From Epithemia pelagica (Eukaryota; Bacillariophyta; Bacillariophyceae; Surirellales; Surirellaceae), in the NCBI GenBank assembly GCA_946965045.2, contig OX337236.1, positions 3,348,001 through 3,412,000 of the forward strand: a stretch of 64,000 nt of DNA. Direction: 5' to 3'. The notes beneath the pieces are model-generated. The model did no database searches, was not told where the DNA came from, and saw only the letters and a program-made list of their open reading frames with translations. The position numbers were made by a program, and so were the translations under genes. The first letter of the stretch is position 1; each line of letters begins with the position of its first letter. Positions 21,026 through 32,335 of the stretch are shown one piece after another.

Positions 21026-22402
21026 TGATGTGGAGTCGCCCTCCCCCAAAGTCTGAGTCCCTTCCATATCTTGGTCTCGGAATGAGGACAGGAATGGCTC
21101 GCAGGCGCGCCGACCGAGACGAGCAGTGTCACTCTTTCCTATTCGAATAGAGATTGGATCTCGTCGCCAAAAGACGACCACTCTTTATAATAGAATCTAC
21201 TGCTACACTCGAAGAAGGGAAACCATGTCAGTTACGAGTCATCTACTTCTCTCTTCTTCCTTTTCTTGGTGAAAGACTCAAGGATTGGCCGTCAAGACCA
21301 ACGATAGGAAGGCGCTTCGAATGCTATGAGTGTCGGTGCGGCTGCTTGGAGTACAAGCACAAGAACAAGAACAAGAACAAGAACAAGAACAACAACGACG
21401 ACGACCATTCCACAACAGGGGTTCGACGAGTCATGAAACAAGAAGGTTGACGGCCGCATGGTTGTTTGGTTCCATCACGCGGGTTCCAGGGTCCTCCTTG
21501 CGACAACAAGGACAGCCACAACAATCACCACTCTTTTGTTTGTGTTGGTCCAATACGTCGTCAATCTCGTCGTTCTACGGCTGCTTGCACAACGACCACC
21601 ACAACGACGAAGTTTCTGAGGCAAGAAGAAAAAAAAAGAATTTCATGGCAGAACCGTTGTCAATGTGTCCTTCCTCATTTACAAACTCCCTCCATATGCT
21701 TTCTCTTACGGCAAAAGAGCCTCGAGATGGTCTGCCCAACGACCCCACTGTGCCCGTGGGCAATCAGTGTTTGTGATGAGACTCTCTCGATCGACCTTCT
21801 GACCCCTCCAGCTTTTCGTCTTCCCAACAACATCCTAACGCTAAATGAGCAATAACAACACGAGCGATCCACCGGGCCAAAACAAGTGTGGTGGAAGCAA
21901 ATTCTCTTCTGATTTAGCGCATTCCTCTTCAACGTGAGGAAAGATCAGCAATGATGGGTACGTCGAATCTCTTGTTTCGTGTAATGTGTACATTACCATC
22001 CCATGGGTCCCTCCGTAAGAAGAGAAGCTGTGGTTATCAAAAGCAGAGACTCGGACTGGAAAGAGATCCTCTAGGTAGTCATGAGCGCATCGGAAGAACC
22101 TATGGATGCAACACAAGGAGACAGAGAAATGGATATGAGCCATACATATCAGTGGTTGTCTTTCTCGCCATGAGGATTATTTCGATATCCAAAAACTTTC
22201 ATGGAACTCCAAACAAGAATGCGTGATCTTCTTCATTGCGTGGCTATTGTCACGATTTGATGTCTCGTGACGAAAGCTCCTACCCCTCTTTGGTCCATCC
22301 ATTTCGTGCAGTCAGTCGTGCTTCCAGTCCGCACCCATCAGCATCAGCATCGCAACAAAAGAGCAAACCTACGTGCCTCTTACAAGGCAGTGTCTCGATC
22401 CC
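21026..22402 (+). repeat. R2 block before kelch 22434, diverged
   Basis: This block is similar to 1961-3287 but with insertions. It holds one GGCGCGCC motif at 21104, the CTTGGTGAAAGACT segment near 21265 and a GTTGACGGCCGCATGG segment near 21447 that recurs at 38703. No gene is seen. Confidence 0.55.
21355..21395 (+). repeat. AACAAG microsatellite
   Basis: About six copies of a 6-bp unit (ACAAGA) lie here, within the R2 block. Confidence 0.75.
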
Positions 22403-22409
22403 CATAAAT
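22403..22409 (+). promoter_or_regulatory. CATAAAT start box of kelch 22434
   Basis: CATAAATTCGCTGCAGTC lies 31 bp before the ATG and is the best match to the shared box. Confidence 0.5.
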
Positions 22410-22433
22410 TCGCTGCAGTCATTGTGTGGAACC

Positions 22434-23621
22434 ATGACCACAATACTGAAAGAACGAGCATTGCAGTCGGGCCTTGTCTTATCGGACGAGACACCTGAAT
22501 GGAATGAAAACAATTGGCCGCCGCTGGAGGGTGGATGGCGCTGGCATCATGCTACGGTCGTACTCGATCATCCCGATGAAGACAACAACATCATCAGGGG
22601 ACAAACCGTCGTTGTGTTGGGTGGCTATCATCAACGCCAAGGTGGCACCAATTCCGTCCTTGTATTGAATCTAGCAGTCACAAACATGCGATGGCGAGAA
22701 GGACCATCCATGGACAAGAGTCGTCGTGAACATGCCGCTGTTGTGTGCAATGGCGCTGTCTACGTGATAGGAGGACACAATCAAGGTCCGTGGGATTGTA
22801 TCGAAAGAATTGACGTAAAGGATTTGCTGCGATCATCTTCGACATCCAGCACCACACAGGACAGCTCTTGGATGACATTGACATGTCGATTATCAACGCG
22901 ACGGTTTGGATGTCGTGCTGTTGCGGTTCACAACCGATACATCGTTGTAATAGGTGGCTATTACAACCTTCGTTTTTTGTCGTCAGTGGATTTTCTTGAT
23001 ACCAGGAATCACATTGTCACTGCTGGACCATCCATGACTGTTAAACGACAATATTGTGCCAGTGCGGTTATTGGTCACCGCATCTTTGTCGTTGGAGGTT
23101 GGAACGAGCGTGGCAATCTTGACTCGGTGGAGTATTTAGACCTTGCAAGGCCATGTGGTACTGAAAAGACAAAGGAGGACTCGGCTAATACATTCATCTC
23201 CTTCTCACCCACCTGGACCACTCATTCCGAGTTGCTTTCCATTTCACGAAGTTCTTGTGCAATGGTTGCCGTGGGATCTTGTCTGGTGGTGGCGGGAGGA
23301 CGAGGCAATTCAAGTGTGGACGTCTTGGATACGCACCGCAACCGTGTGTGGAATCTCCGACCGTTTAGTACTTTTCGCAGGGGCTGCGGTATGGTGACTG
23401 TTGCAAATCAAGTTGCGGTGATTGGTGGTAACGGCAATCTCACCTGTGCGACATTACCACTAATGGACAAGAATACATGGTGTTTTCTTGAACTCTCGGA
23501 ACGAATGGTATCATTGTTTAGACAGATCGGGAAACGGGATGTCAATGTATCTTCCCGCACCAACTCGACGTCCACTCTTAAAGATTTAGTACCAATACAT
23601 ATGATGGAGGATAGGACTTGA
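22434..23621 (+). CDS. kelch-propeller protein with altered C-terminus
   Basis: The protein has 395 residues from the conserved start MTTILKERALQSG. An in-frame extension upstream to 22236 crosses the CATAAAT box and is rejected. All six GG doublets are present (VVVLGG, VYVIGG, IVVIGG, IFVVGG, LVVAGG, VAVIGG). After WCFLELSERM the end departs from the family: about 25 bp matching RRLCEQQSNG is missing or rearranged, so HSLEG and the basic KRAR tail are replaced by an unrelated end (MMEDRT). A C-terminal nuclear signal is therefore lost. Confidence 0.82.
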   Translation: MTTILKERALQSGLVLSDETPEWNENNWPPLEGGWRWHHATVVLDHPDEDNNIIRGQTVVVLGGYHQRQGGTNSVLVLNLAVTNMRWREGPSMDKSRREHAAVVCNGAVYVIGGHNQGPWDCIERIDVKDLLRSSSTSSTTQDSSWMTLTCRLSTRRFGCRAVAVHNRYIVVIGGYYNLRFLSSVDFLDTRNHIVTAGPSMTVKRQYCASAVIGHRIFVVGGWNERGNLDSVEYLDLARPCGTEKTKEDSANTFISFSPTWTTHSELLSISRSSCAMVAVGSCLVVAGGRGNSSVDVLDTHRNRVWNLRPFSTFRRGCGMVTVANQVAVIGGNGNLTCATLPLMDKNTWCFLELSERMVSLFRQIGKRDVNVSSRTNSTSTLKDLVPIHMMEDRT

Positions 23622-25477
23622 AATGTGCAACAAGTTGCACGGCCATGAGCCCGGCAACTATAATTATACTCTCGTACAAAACAGGAGATCGTGTCCATCC
23701 TAAGTAACGTTGTCAATTACTTAAGTTAATGGAAAACTTTAAACCACTATACCTATACAGGAGTGGCTTGCTCTGTCGAAAAAAGACATTCTAGTAGATG
23801 GGTATCACAGAGCAACTCCTAGCATGCTTTGAAGGCACCAGCTTGCGTAGAAGATGACCGCACATGAATTTCCCTCTGAATCCATGGCGTTTGTGGCGGT
23901 CGGATCCATCCGCGATAGAATTGATTCTTGTGAGTGAATCGGCTGTCGACCGAGGTCGACAAAGGTTAAGCACACAAAGTCACCACGATAACTCATGAGA
24001 CTGTTGGACCATACAGAACCGCCAGCTCAAGACACGAATCTCTGCGAGTTTGTGCGACATGTTGGTTCTGAGTTGTTTGATATTGTCTCCCAATCGCAAA
24101 CCACTTTTGATCGTGATAACATGATTTCCTGCTTTGGTTGATCGTGGACAAAGCCGCACCATTTGTGAACCACACGAGGTTGGGGCCACGTTGTAAGGCG
24201 AACGAGGAACATGGTCCATTGTCGAATGTAAATGGTGGTGGGCGTCGTTGTTCCTTCGCTACAGTGTCCTTAGAATTGCCACAGTGGTGTTGGTGTTGTG
24301 GGTGGATGGTTGAGACTTTGTCGTTGTGTCTCAATGGTCCTGCTACTATTGTCTGGTGGCTGGGCCATCGTTGTCGCTGTGGTTGCTTGATGCAGCCAGG
24401 GAAGAGCTTGACTCGTGGTGGCCGTTGTGGGGAAGTGTCTTGTTGGTGTGGTTGTTCATGTGAGGTTATTGGTGGAAGCAACATCCCCACTCGTTGTTCT
24501 ACCACAGCGGAGTGACCGTTGACCAAACTCGAGGCTTGTTCCAATCCTGTACATTCCTGAGTCATGCTGCCAACCACGTGAATCATGGTTGTGACGGACA
24601 GTTGCATCAAAAAAGGGTCTCTCTCGTCCTTGTGCTCATCTCTTGCGGTTCTTGTGGGTTATTTTTCGAAGGTCTAGTGGGGGATGGTGAAGAGATTTCT
24701 TATTCTGACTGCTGCTCACATACTGGTCGAAGATCAGGTGAGGAGGAGGAGGACGATAACGAACTTGATAATGCGCCGCCGTATTACGAGATCAAAAGCA
24801 TGGGGAAGATTGCCATTGTCGTAATAGGCCGACCATCACCCCAGAAAGAGTCTTTCTCCACGGGTCCACGGGAGACATGAAAGCGAGTAACAGCAGAGAA
24901 GACTGCCAGAAGGCGTGAAAGGTCAATCTCCGGAACGGCGACGACGGCCACACACATTGTGGTGGAGGTATCTTTTTTGCTTTCAATGGATCTTTCCCCC
25001 CCCAAACTGTGTGATGTGGAGTGCCCCTCCCCCAAAATCTGGAGTTCCTTCCCATATCTTGGTCGCGGAATGAGGAGAGGAATGGCTCGCAGGCGCGCCG
25101 ACCGAGACGAAGATTGTCACTCTATTATAATATGTATCTAAATCTCGTCGCCAAACGACCACTCTGATAGATTCGAACCTACTACCACACTCTACCATGG
25201 GAAACCATGGAATCGTTCATTACGAGCAACTTTTGAGACTCTGGCAGTGACGAAACATGTACTTCTCTTGTGATTGTCGCAAGGATTGGCTGGACGGAAA
25301 AGACCATGCTTGTTTGGTTCGGACGATGCGTGCGACAACAACGACAGCCACAACAATCACCACTCTCTTGTTTGCGTTGGTCCAGCACCTTCTCGCTCTC
25401 CGTCGTCAATCGCGTCGTTCCGTCCACCTCACTTTTACAATGACCACACGACGACGATGACGACGAATTTTAATTGA
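23622..25477. other. spacer of repeat fragments
   Basis: No intact gene is seen. Roughly 23800-24220 is a decayed minus-strand sequence, with GLRLGDNIKQLRTNMSHK in one frame and SCLELAVLYGPT in the next; it is also present at 42536-43076. About 24296-24560 matches the type C leader, and 24840-25260 matches R2, including GGCGCGCC at 25092. The remainder holds nothing I can support. Confidence 0.45.
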
Positions 25478-25641
25478 ATGATCCGCAAGCCGAAGCCACG
25501 GCCGTCCGACGAACAACCGCAGCGCTGCAGACGAAAGAGTCCAATGCCGGATGGGGTCGATTTGCTCATCGATGGACATTTCCCGCAATTGTCACATCAA
25601 TCAAGTCTTGTACGACGGCGCCGAATTAGAGATGGAACCTG

Positions 25642-26061
25642 TTGCGGACAAGGACAGGGGCAAGTTGCAAGGCTATGTCACCAAGTCGGAGCGGAAGCCA
25701 CCCTTTGAGACCCTATACCTTCAATCTAAGAAACCCATTCCACGTCGATGCGGCCCTTACAGCGGATCGACTACTCGCCAACGACACTAATAACAAGAAT
25801 GACAACAACCAACGACTGTTGGTGGACCTGCACTGGGAAGTGTCCTTGGCCTGGTACGAGTTCGCGTGGGAACCTCGAGTCTTCTTGATCGGATCGTCCC
25901 ACTTGCAACTGAAACAAGATATGCAACCAAAGAATAATCATCTCAAATGGCAGTACGCGCCACCTATATGGAGGCTACTGTCCAAACCAAGCACAGTCAG
26001 TGAAAAGGGCAAGGATTTGGACTTGGTCGTCCAAGATTTTGGCCAATCGAGAAACTCCTAG
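25642..26061 (+). CDS. unrecognised reading frame in a single-copy stretch
   Basis: A frame of 139 codons lies in the only long part of the spacers without an evident copy in the window. The middle looks protein-like (LLVDLHWEVSLAWYEFAWEP, then VFLIGSSHLQL). An overlapping frame at 25551-25790 (GKLQGYVTKSERKPPFETLY) also looks coding. The two could be pieces of one gene separated by a frameshift or intron. No domain is recognised. Confidence 0.3.
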   Translation: MRTRTGASCKAMSPSRSGSHPLRPYTFNLRNPFHVDAALTADRLLANDTNNKNDNNQRLLVDLHWEVSLAWYEFAWEPRVFLIGSSHLQLKQDMQPKNNHLKWQYAPPIWRLLSKPSTVSEKGKDLDLVVQDFGQSRNS

Positions 26062-26639
26062 TCATGAACTGTATCCATTTCAGGAAACACATGGCAGCGA
26101 TTCCTTGGGGAACCTCCAACCACACACTCCCACTGGCGCAGCAATACTCATGTCTCTCCATCCACGTCCAGAGCATTGTCGGCGTTGTTTGCCACCAACA
26201 AGGTGCTGACACTGTCATCGACGGACCCATAACATGTATTGCCCAACTATACAGCAATTTTGATGCTTGTCCGTCTCAACCTGCTGATGCTTTTCGTAAA
26301 AGACGCCTAACCAGGATGCCAAGGTCAGCAGTTTACAAGCACCGTACCAAGCCATGTTAGAGCAAATGACCTTGGTCCTTTGTATTGCTGGGGTTCTTCG
26401 CGAGAGGCACCACAAGACACAGCACTAAGCATGACGAAAATTACAGGGCGAAGAAACTGACCTAACGACAACGACAGGCACCCGTCATGCCTATCGACCA
26501 GCAGCAGCAGAACTAGCAGGATAAACAAGAGAAATGTCAACCACAACAGCTGGGTCGAATCACCATGGCCGACGAACTACGACCGACGTGTAGTACTGTC
26601 CAATCATTCAAACAAGTTCCTTCCCAGACGACTCGAATC
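26062..26639. other. spacer without recognised gene
   Basis: Short frames occur on both strands (26064-26360 plus, 25997-26257 minus) with no recognisable product. This stretch is not obviously repeated elsewhere in the window. Confidence 0.35.
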
Positions 26640-27677
26640 ACAACCAAAGACCAGCCCTGTCACACTATTCTGTCCTGTGCTCACAGGCGCGCCGACCGAG
26701 ACGAGCAGTTCCACTCTTTCCTCTATTCGAAAAAGGAGCGGACAAAACTGACAATTGCTCTCGTCGCCAAGACGACCACTCTACAATAGAATCTACTGCC
26801 AAACTCCATGGGAAACCATGGAATCGTTCGTTACGAGCAGTTTATGAGACTCTGCCAGTGACGAGGCATGTACTTCTCTTCTTCCTTTTCTTGGTGAAAG
26901 ACTACGAAGATTGTCGCAAGGAAAAAGACCAACCATATAAAGGCGCTTCGAATGAAATGGAACAAGGGAGAACAACAACGACCATTCCACAAAAGCGGTA
27001 GCACCGAGGATGCAGAAGCGTTGACGATGCGTCATTCCTCATCCACAAAACTCCCTCTGCAAGCTTGTCTGCATCCCCAAGACCCCACATTGATGCTGGT
27101 GGTGTACAATCGTTGTTGGTGAGACTCTCTCGATCAACCAAGTGGTCCCTCCAGTTTGTCTTCTTCGCAACAAAATCCTAACGCTACATGAGCAACAAGA
27201 AAAGAACCCGAGTGATCCACCATGGGCCAATGCAAACAGGGTGATATCGAGTACTCTTCTGATTTACCGCATTCATCCTCAAAAAGATCAGCAATGATTG
27301 GTACATGGAATCTCGTGTTTCCTGTAAACAACATCACCATCCCATGGGTCCCTTTGTAAGAAGAGTAGTTGTGGTTATTGAAAGCAGAGGCTCGACAAGT
27401 AAGATTGCAAAGAGATCCTCTAGTCACGAGCGCCCACGAAGAACGAAGAATCTATGGATGCAAAACACAGGGATAGAGAGAAATAGATCGGAGCCGTATA
27501 CATACCAGTGGTTCTGTGTTGTTAATTTCGGTATCCAAAAACTTCTCCGAAAAGAATGCGTGATCTGTGACAAGAACAGTCACGATATTTCTCTATCCAT
27601 CGATTTCGGCAAGTCAGTCGTGCTTCCAGTCCGCACCTATCAGAATCACAGGAGCAAAGCAATCCTGTCCCGATCCT
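26640..27677 (+). repeat. R2 block before PLD-like copy 2
   Basis: This block is nearly identical to 2250-3287 with a few substitutions and small deletions. It has one GGCGCGCC motif at 26686. It marks the start of the second copy of the PLD-kelch segmental duplication. Confidence 0.65.
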
Positions 27678-27684
27678 CATAAAT
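27678..27684 (+). promoter_or_regulatory. CATAAAT start box of PLD-like copy 2
   Basis: The same sequence and 33-bp spacing are seen as in copy 1. Confidence 0.5.
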
Positions 27685-27710
27685 TCTGCAGTTAATATTT
27701 TGGAACAACC

Positions 27711-28481
27711 ATGAATGACTCGAATTTGGAACTAAACACCTCTCACTGGGAATACAACGCTCAGTACGAATGTCAAGGACAGAGCGGAACGGTGTGGGCA
27801 GGAGACGACCATTTTGTGGATCAGTCATGGCTGCTAGGCGACGGCAAACAGAGTGGTGAGATGGCTGTTACCAATGATCGCCCGACCATACTTTATACAT
27901 GCATCTGCCACCCCTCTGGCCCAAACGCAGGCAAGTCGATAGCCCATGAGAACCATCCTTCTGGGGCGCTCGTTTATTTGCTCGCCGCGGCAGAGCCGAA
28001 TTCTGAAGTATTTCTATCAGCGCCATTCTTATCGGACTTTGCTGTGATAGATCAGCTCTGTCATTATGCGATGCCGACAGCTTCAAATTTAAAGATATTC
28101 ATTGTTCTGGGACCATCTCCCTGGAATATTGAAAGTCTGCAGAATTTTGTCGGCACGTATGAAAATCGGCGCGTCGCTGTGGCTCGCCTCCGTATCAAGT
28201 TGTACGGCAAAGATTCGGAATTTTTCCATTCCAAAGCGGTCGTTACCAGTGCTGGAGCTATGGTTGGATCTTACAACTATACCCAAGCTTCTCGGTTGAA
28301 ACACTACGAGCATGCTGTCTTATTTGATCCATCCTTCCTCCAGTACCAAGGCTTGCGAACCGAGCTCAGCCAGTTCTGGGATTCTTTGGATGTACCGGAG
28401 GTCAGCATTCCGAGAATGGATGAGCCACAGCAACAGAAAGCCGTTAGCAACCCATACAAGAAGAAGAAAGTGCAGAAGTAA
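27711..28481 (+). CDS. phospholipase D-like (single HxK motif) protein, copy 2
   Basis: This is the second 256-residue copy. It keeps H173, K175, S180, G186-S187, N189 and the KKKKVQK tail. By direct comparison with 3321-4091 I count seven base differences, six of them amino-acid changing: R66C, F84S, V85G, E94A, Y114D and S229P. All six lie outside the HxK/GSxN site. The reading frame, leader and following spacer are otherwise the same, so the duplication is recent and both copies look intact. The putative role is as for copy 1. Confidence 0.75.
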   Translation: MNDSNLELNTSHWEYNAQYECQGQSGTVWAGDDHFVDQSWLLGDGKQSGEMAVTNDRPTILYTCICHPSGPNAGKSIAHENHPSGALVYLLAAAEPNSEVFLSAPFLSDFAVIDQLCHYAMPTASNLKIFIVLGPSPWNIESLQNFVGTYENRRVAVARLRIKLYGKDSEFFHSKAVVTSAGAMVGSYNYTQASRLKHYEHAVLFDPSFLQYQGLRTELSQFWDSLDVPEVSIPRMDEPQQQKAVSNPYKKKKVQK

Positions 28482-29774
28482 AGATCTTCTTGAGTTTGAT
28501 AATCCCTGATTTCTGCGGATTTAAGCCGCGTATTGTATTCGAGCAGGTGACCTAGTTTCCAAACTGCACCACGGCACACTCGTCGACTATACAGGTTTTG
28601 GGAACAATCTTTTTGCAGTTGCCGATTGTCCTATAATAGGTTGCGGCTTTCGCTCGTCTCAACTAGGGACAATTAAATATCGTGGTTCAAAGTAGTGTAC
28701 CATAAAGTAACAAACAAAGACAGCATGTTGCTCTCTTTATGTGAATGGGCACAAGGTGTCATTCTCGACAGTTACTGAATGGTTTGAGTTCAGGGGACCT
28801 GTCATGATCCGGATTACCCAGGTAGAAGATCTTGGCTCTCGGCAGCCTATGTTTTTGGGCAAAGAGAACAAGTCGTAAGACGGACTGATGGAGAGCATCT
28901 TGTGCACAAGTTTCGGGTAGAACGGCCACCAAACTTCCCTCAGACTACTGGGACAGTAGTGCTCATCGACACTCCTTTGTGAATCCAAAATTCTGCTCTC
29001 GTGGCCGCAGATCCCCACCCATGACAATGACACGGTATGGTTGTGGAGTACAACACCCAAAGGTTGGACGAGTAAGACTTGTTTCCAAGAGATCCGCGTG
29101 TAATCGTGAAGCTGAAAGCACACTTGCGTCACGTTGACTGAAGAAAAGCATTCTGGTCGCCGTCGTTGCATAGACAAGGACATTGCTTAGAGCTTGTCGG
29201 GTGCTGTCAAACTATGGACCAAGCTCCAGGCCAATAAACACCAGAGAATCGATCGAGCCACGCTCAAACTGCAATGTTGCCGCCGCTGCAGCTACTTCCA
29301 GGCTTGGATTCACAGTCAGTATCCATGTTCGCGATCGGTGTTTCATGTCAGAGAACACACAAGCATTGGACAAGGCCACTCTGTCATTGTCTTGTTCATG
29401 TTCTTGCCGTTGTCCTACCACCTCTGTTTCAGAAATCGCGGAACTGGATGTTTTTGGAAAGGACCCACAAGAATGCAACTCTCGAATCTATCAGTTTCAT
29501 CCTGCAATTTCCAAGGGCCTCTATTGTTGCAACGGTGTATTTCGTCATTAGTGGTTTGACACCGGCAATTTGACATAGCCTGACACACAAAACTCTTGTA
29601 CGTTCTCGACGCCAGGTGCATCCAAGCGACGACTCATCCGGTCTAGTTTTTTCCTTCTTGAACTCTTGTGGTTTTCAATCGAGACAACACCATCACCCAT
29701 TGGCAAATGTAGCACCGGTCCTGACACCCACCTTGGCGAATGGAGGCCCTTGAACCAGTGCAATACGCGTCTGC
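28482..29774. other. spacer after PLD-like copy 2
   Basis: This is a duplicate of 4092-5519 with deletions. A minus-strand frame of 148 codons (28737-29183) is open only in this copy; the other copy is frameshifted, so it is not called as a gene. Confidence 0.5.
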
Positions 29775-30282
29775 CACAGGACCAACCTTTGCGGTCCAAC
29801 CAAATCCACGTGACATTCTCCAAAAACAACCCAATGAGCGGTGCACATTCGAATCATTGGATCAAGAAGTCAACAAGACCACTCTCTCTGTTGTTGCTGT
29901 CGTTGTGAACAGACTGTATAGGACCAAGGGAAGAATGGTGTTGCTCCATAAATGGCGTGGGACGAGATGACTTGGAAATTAGGGATTGTCAATCTGTGGA
30001 CCTATTCATCATACAAAAGGACTCTTCATCACAAATGTCGCTTTCTCTCTCTCCCTCGTCGTCGTATCTTTTACAGCAAAAGATACTTTTGGGGGCTTGT
30101 CATGAAATCTATGTGCGATTGATTTCCCTTCACCATCGTACGCAGGACAGGCACACCTTTTCTGTCTCCACACGCCGCGCGCTGGTCTCCACGCAAAAAA
30201 GCAAAGCTTCCACTTCCACGCTTTGCTCTATTATACAAATAGACCCGCCCTCGTGCTGCCATTTCTTGTCGACATTGGGATC
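29775..30282 (+). repeat. type B kelch leader
   Basis: This matches 5520-6120. A CTATTATACAAA run near 30229 lies about 50 bp before the kelch ATG. Confidence 0.5.
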
Positions 30283-30741
30283 ATGACAACAACACTGAAA
30301 GAACAAGCATGGCAGTCGGGCCTTGTACTTTTGGAAGAGACACCTGAATGGAATTTCGAGGACTGGCCTCCTCTTGAGGGTGGATGGCGTTACTATCATG
30401 CTACGGTCGTACTGAATCGTACCGATAACAACGAGGAGCAAACCGTCGTCGTGTTGGGAGGATTCAAACAAGGCCAAGGCTATGTCAACTCCGTTCTTGC
30501 ATTGAATCTAGCAGAACCGAACAAACAGTGGCGAGAAGGGCCACCTATGAACAAGAAAGGTGACGAACATGCCGCTGTTGTGTGCAATGGCTGCGTCTAC
30601 GTGATGGGAGGATACGATGAAGGTTCGTTTGATTCTATTGAACGAATCGATGCCGATGACTTGCTGCATTCATCGTTGCCACAGGACCAACCTTTGCGGT
30701 CCAACCAAATCCACGTGACATTCTCGAAAACAACCCAATGA
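30283..30741 (+). pseudogene. truncated chimeric kelch gene
   Basis: The frame starts normally (MTTTLKEQAWQSG) and encodes the head and blades 1 and 2 (VVVLGG, VYVMGG). After DADDLLHSSL it runs straight into a copy of the type B leader (from about 30679) and stops 20 codons later, giving 152 residues instead of about 400. The junction duplicates the leader at 29775, so unequal exchange between tandem units is the likely cause. A two-blade product is unlikely to fold as a propeller. Confidence 0.75.
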
Positions 30742-31182
30742 GCGGTGCACATTCGAATCATTGGATCAAGAAGTCAACAAGACCACTCTCTCTGTTGTTG
30801 CTGTCGTTGTGAACAGACTGTATAGGACCAAGGAAAGAATGGTGTTCCACGAATGGCGTGGGACGAGATGACTTGGAAATTAGGGATTGTCGATCTGTGG
30901 ATGTTGAATTACCAATCTGTGGACCAATGTATCATTCAAAAGGACCTCTTCATCACTATTTGGGATCTCTCGCTCTCCCTTGTTTTGTGTCGTATCATAT
31001 TAATGCAGCACAAAAGATACTTTTGGGGGCTTGTCATGAAATCTATGTGCGATTGATTGCCCTTCACCATCGTACGCAGGACAGGCACAACTTTCCTACT
31101 CTCTCTCTCCTCTACACGCAACAAAGCTCGCTGTCATTTCTCGTCGACGTTGTAACAGACGTCGTTGTAAAGCGCCGTGACC
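30679..31182 (+). repeat. type B kelch leader, second tandem copy
   Basis: This copy is almost identical to 5720-6120, including GTAACAGACGTCGTTGTAA directly before the ATG. Its left edge is fused into kelch 30283. Confidence 0.6.
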
Positions 31183-31648
31183 ATGACAACGACACTGCAA
31201 AAGCAAGCATGGTAGTCGGGCCTTGTCCTGTTAGACGAGACACCTGAATGGAATTTCGAGGACTGGCCTCCTCTTGAGGGTGGATGGCGTGTAGAGCATA
31301 CTTCAGTCGTACTGAATCATCCCAATAACAACAAGGAACAAACCGTCGTCGTGTTGGGCGGATATCGAACAGGTCACGGCGAGGTCAATTCCATTCTTGT
31401 ATTAAATATGGCAGCCCCAGACAAGCAGTGGCGAGAAGGTCCGCCAATGAACAAGAAACGTTGTGAACATGCCGCTGTTGTGTGCAATGGCGGCGTCTAC
31501 GTAATGGGCGGAGGCCATCGAAATTCAATTTGGGATTGTATCGAAAGAATCGATTCCAATGATTTGCTACAATCATCCCCAACAACAACCACCACGCATG
31601 AGAGTCATTGGACGACATTAACATGTCGATTATCAACCGGACGACCAG
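31183..31648 (+). pseudogene. kelch fragment with nonsense codon 11
   Basis: The ATG at 31183 begins MTTTLQKQAW, then TAG at 31213-31215 replaces the usual CAG codon (Q). The frame is otherwise open through blades 1 and 2 (VVVLGG, VYVMGG) to LTCRLSTGR, where kelch similarity ends at the junction with a type C leader. It therefore carries both a stop and a 3' truncation. Confidence 0.75.
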
Positions 31649-32304
31649 TGCCACTTGCGAGTGTCAGAGTGGTGGTGTGGATGTTACCGGTTGCCAGTTG
31701 TTGTGGTTTGGGTGGTTGAGACTTTGTCGTTGTGTCTTCAAGGTCCTGCTGCTATTGTCTTGAGGCAGGGCTGCAGTCGTCGTCATCATGCTAGTCATCA
31801 TGGTTGCTTGATGAAGCCAGGGAAAAGCTTGACTGGTGGTGGTTGTTGTACCACTCGTTGTTCTACCACAGCTGAGTGACCGTTGACCAAACTCAAGGCC
31901 TGTTCCACTCCTGTACATTCCTGACCCATCCGCAGATGGACCCGTCCACAATTGGATTTGTTCATTCCAAAGGCTGGTTTCTCTAAATTGTCGTGACAGT
32001 GGGGTCCTCATCTGGTTTGGCTCTATAAAAGGCTGTGGGTCGTTCTGACATGAGAATGTTTCGACGGTTTGTTCTTGTGGATGTTGTCCATCGTTTGGTT
32101 TTGGGAACAGATCTGGATTCGCGCATCTTTTGTGGGGAAAGATACGCTCTGCTTGCTGTGGTCGTGTCATAAAGTCTATGTGCGATATCGTACATGCGAC
32201 AGACGCTCTTTGTGGGTCCAAAGCTTCCACGTGTATTCTAAGAGAGTCCTCGTCGTGCTTCCATCCATACAAATCAGACTCGCAACAGCCGCAAACGCAC
32301 TCCA
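31649..32304 (+). repeat. type C kelch leader
   Basis: This is nearly identical to 53226-53875. It includes GTCCTGCTGCTATTGTCTTG near 31742, GTTCTACCACAGCTGAGTG near 31859 and a TGGCTCTATAAA box near 32018. An in-frame extension of the kelch frame through this block is conserved in both copies but is non-homologous to other kelch heads, so it is not taken as coding. Confidence 0.55.
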
Positions 32305-32311
32305 CATAAAT
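32305..32311 (+). promoter_or_regulatory. CATAAAT start box of kelch 32336
   Basis: CATAAATTCTGCAGTCAA lies 31 bp before the ATG. Confidence 0.5.
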
Positions 32312-32335
32312 TCTGCAGTCAAAACGTTTCGAAGC

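Noticed and set aside
12735-21035. Target-site duplication of the split DNA element
   Set aside because: No matching 2-10 bp pair was found next to the two inverted repeats, so none is claimed.
22236-22433. N-terminal extensions of 19-89 codons on kelch 22434, 32336, 35365, 39397, 50417, 53907 and 61540
   Set aside because: The extensions are unrelated to one another, cross the CATAAAT box or leader repeats, and stop exactly where the conserved MxTTLKEQAW head begins.
28737-29183. Minus-strand frame of 148 codons after PLD-like copy 2
   Set aside because: The duplicate at 4342-4804 is frameshifted by an indel of about 20 bp, and no domain is visible.
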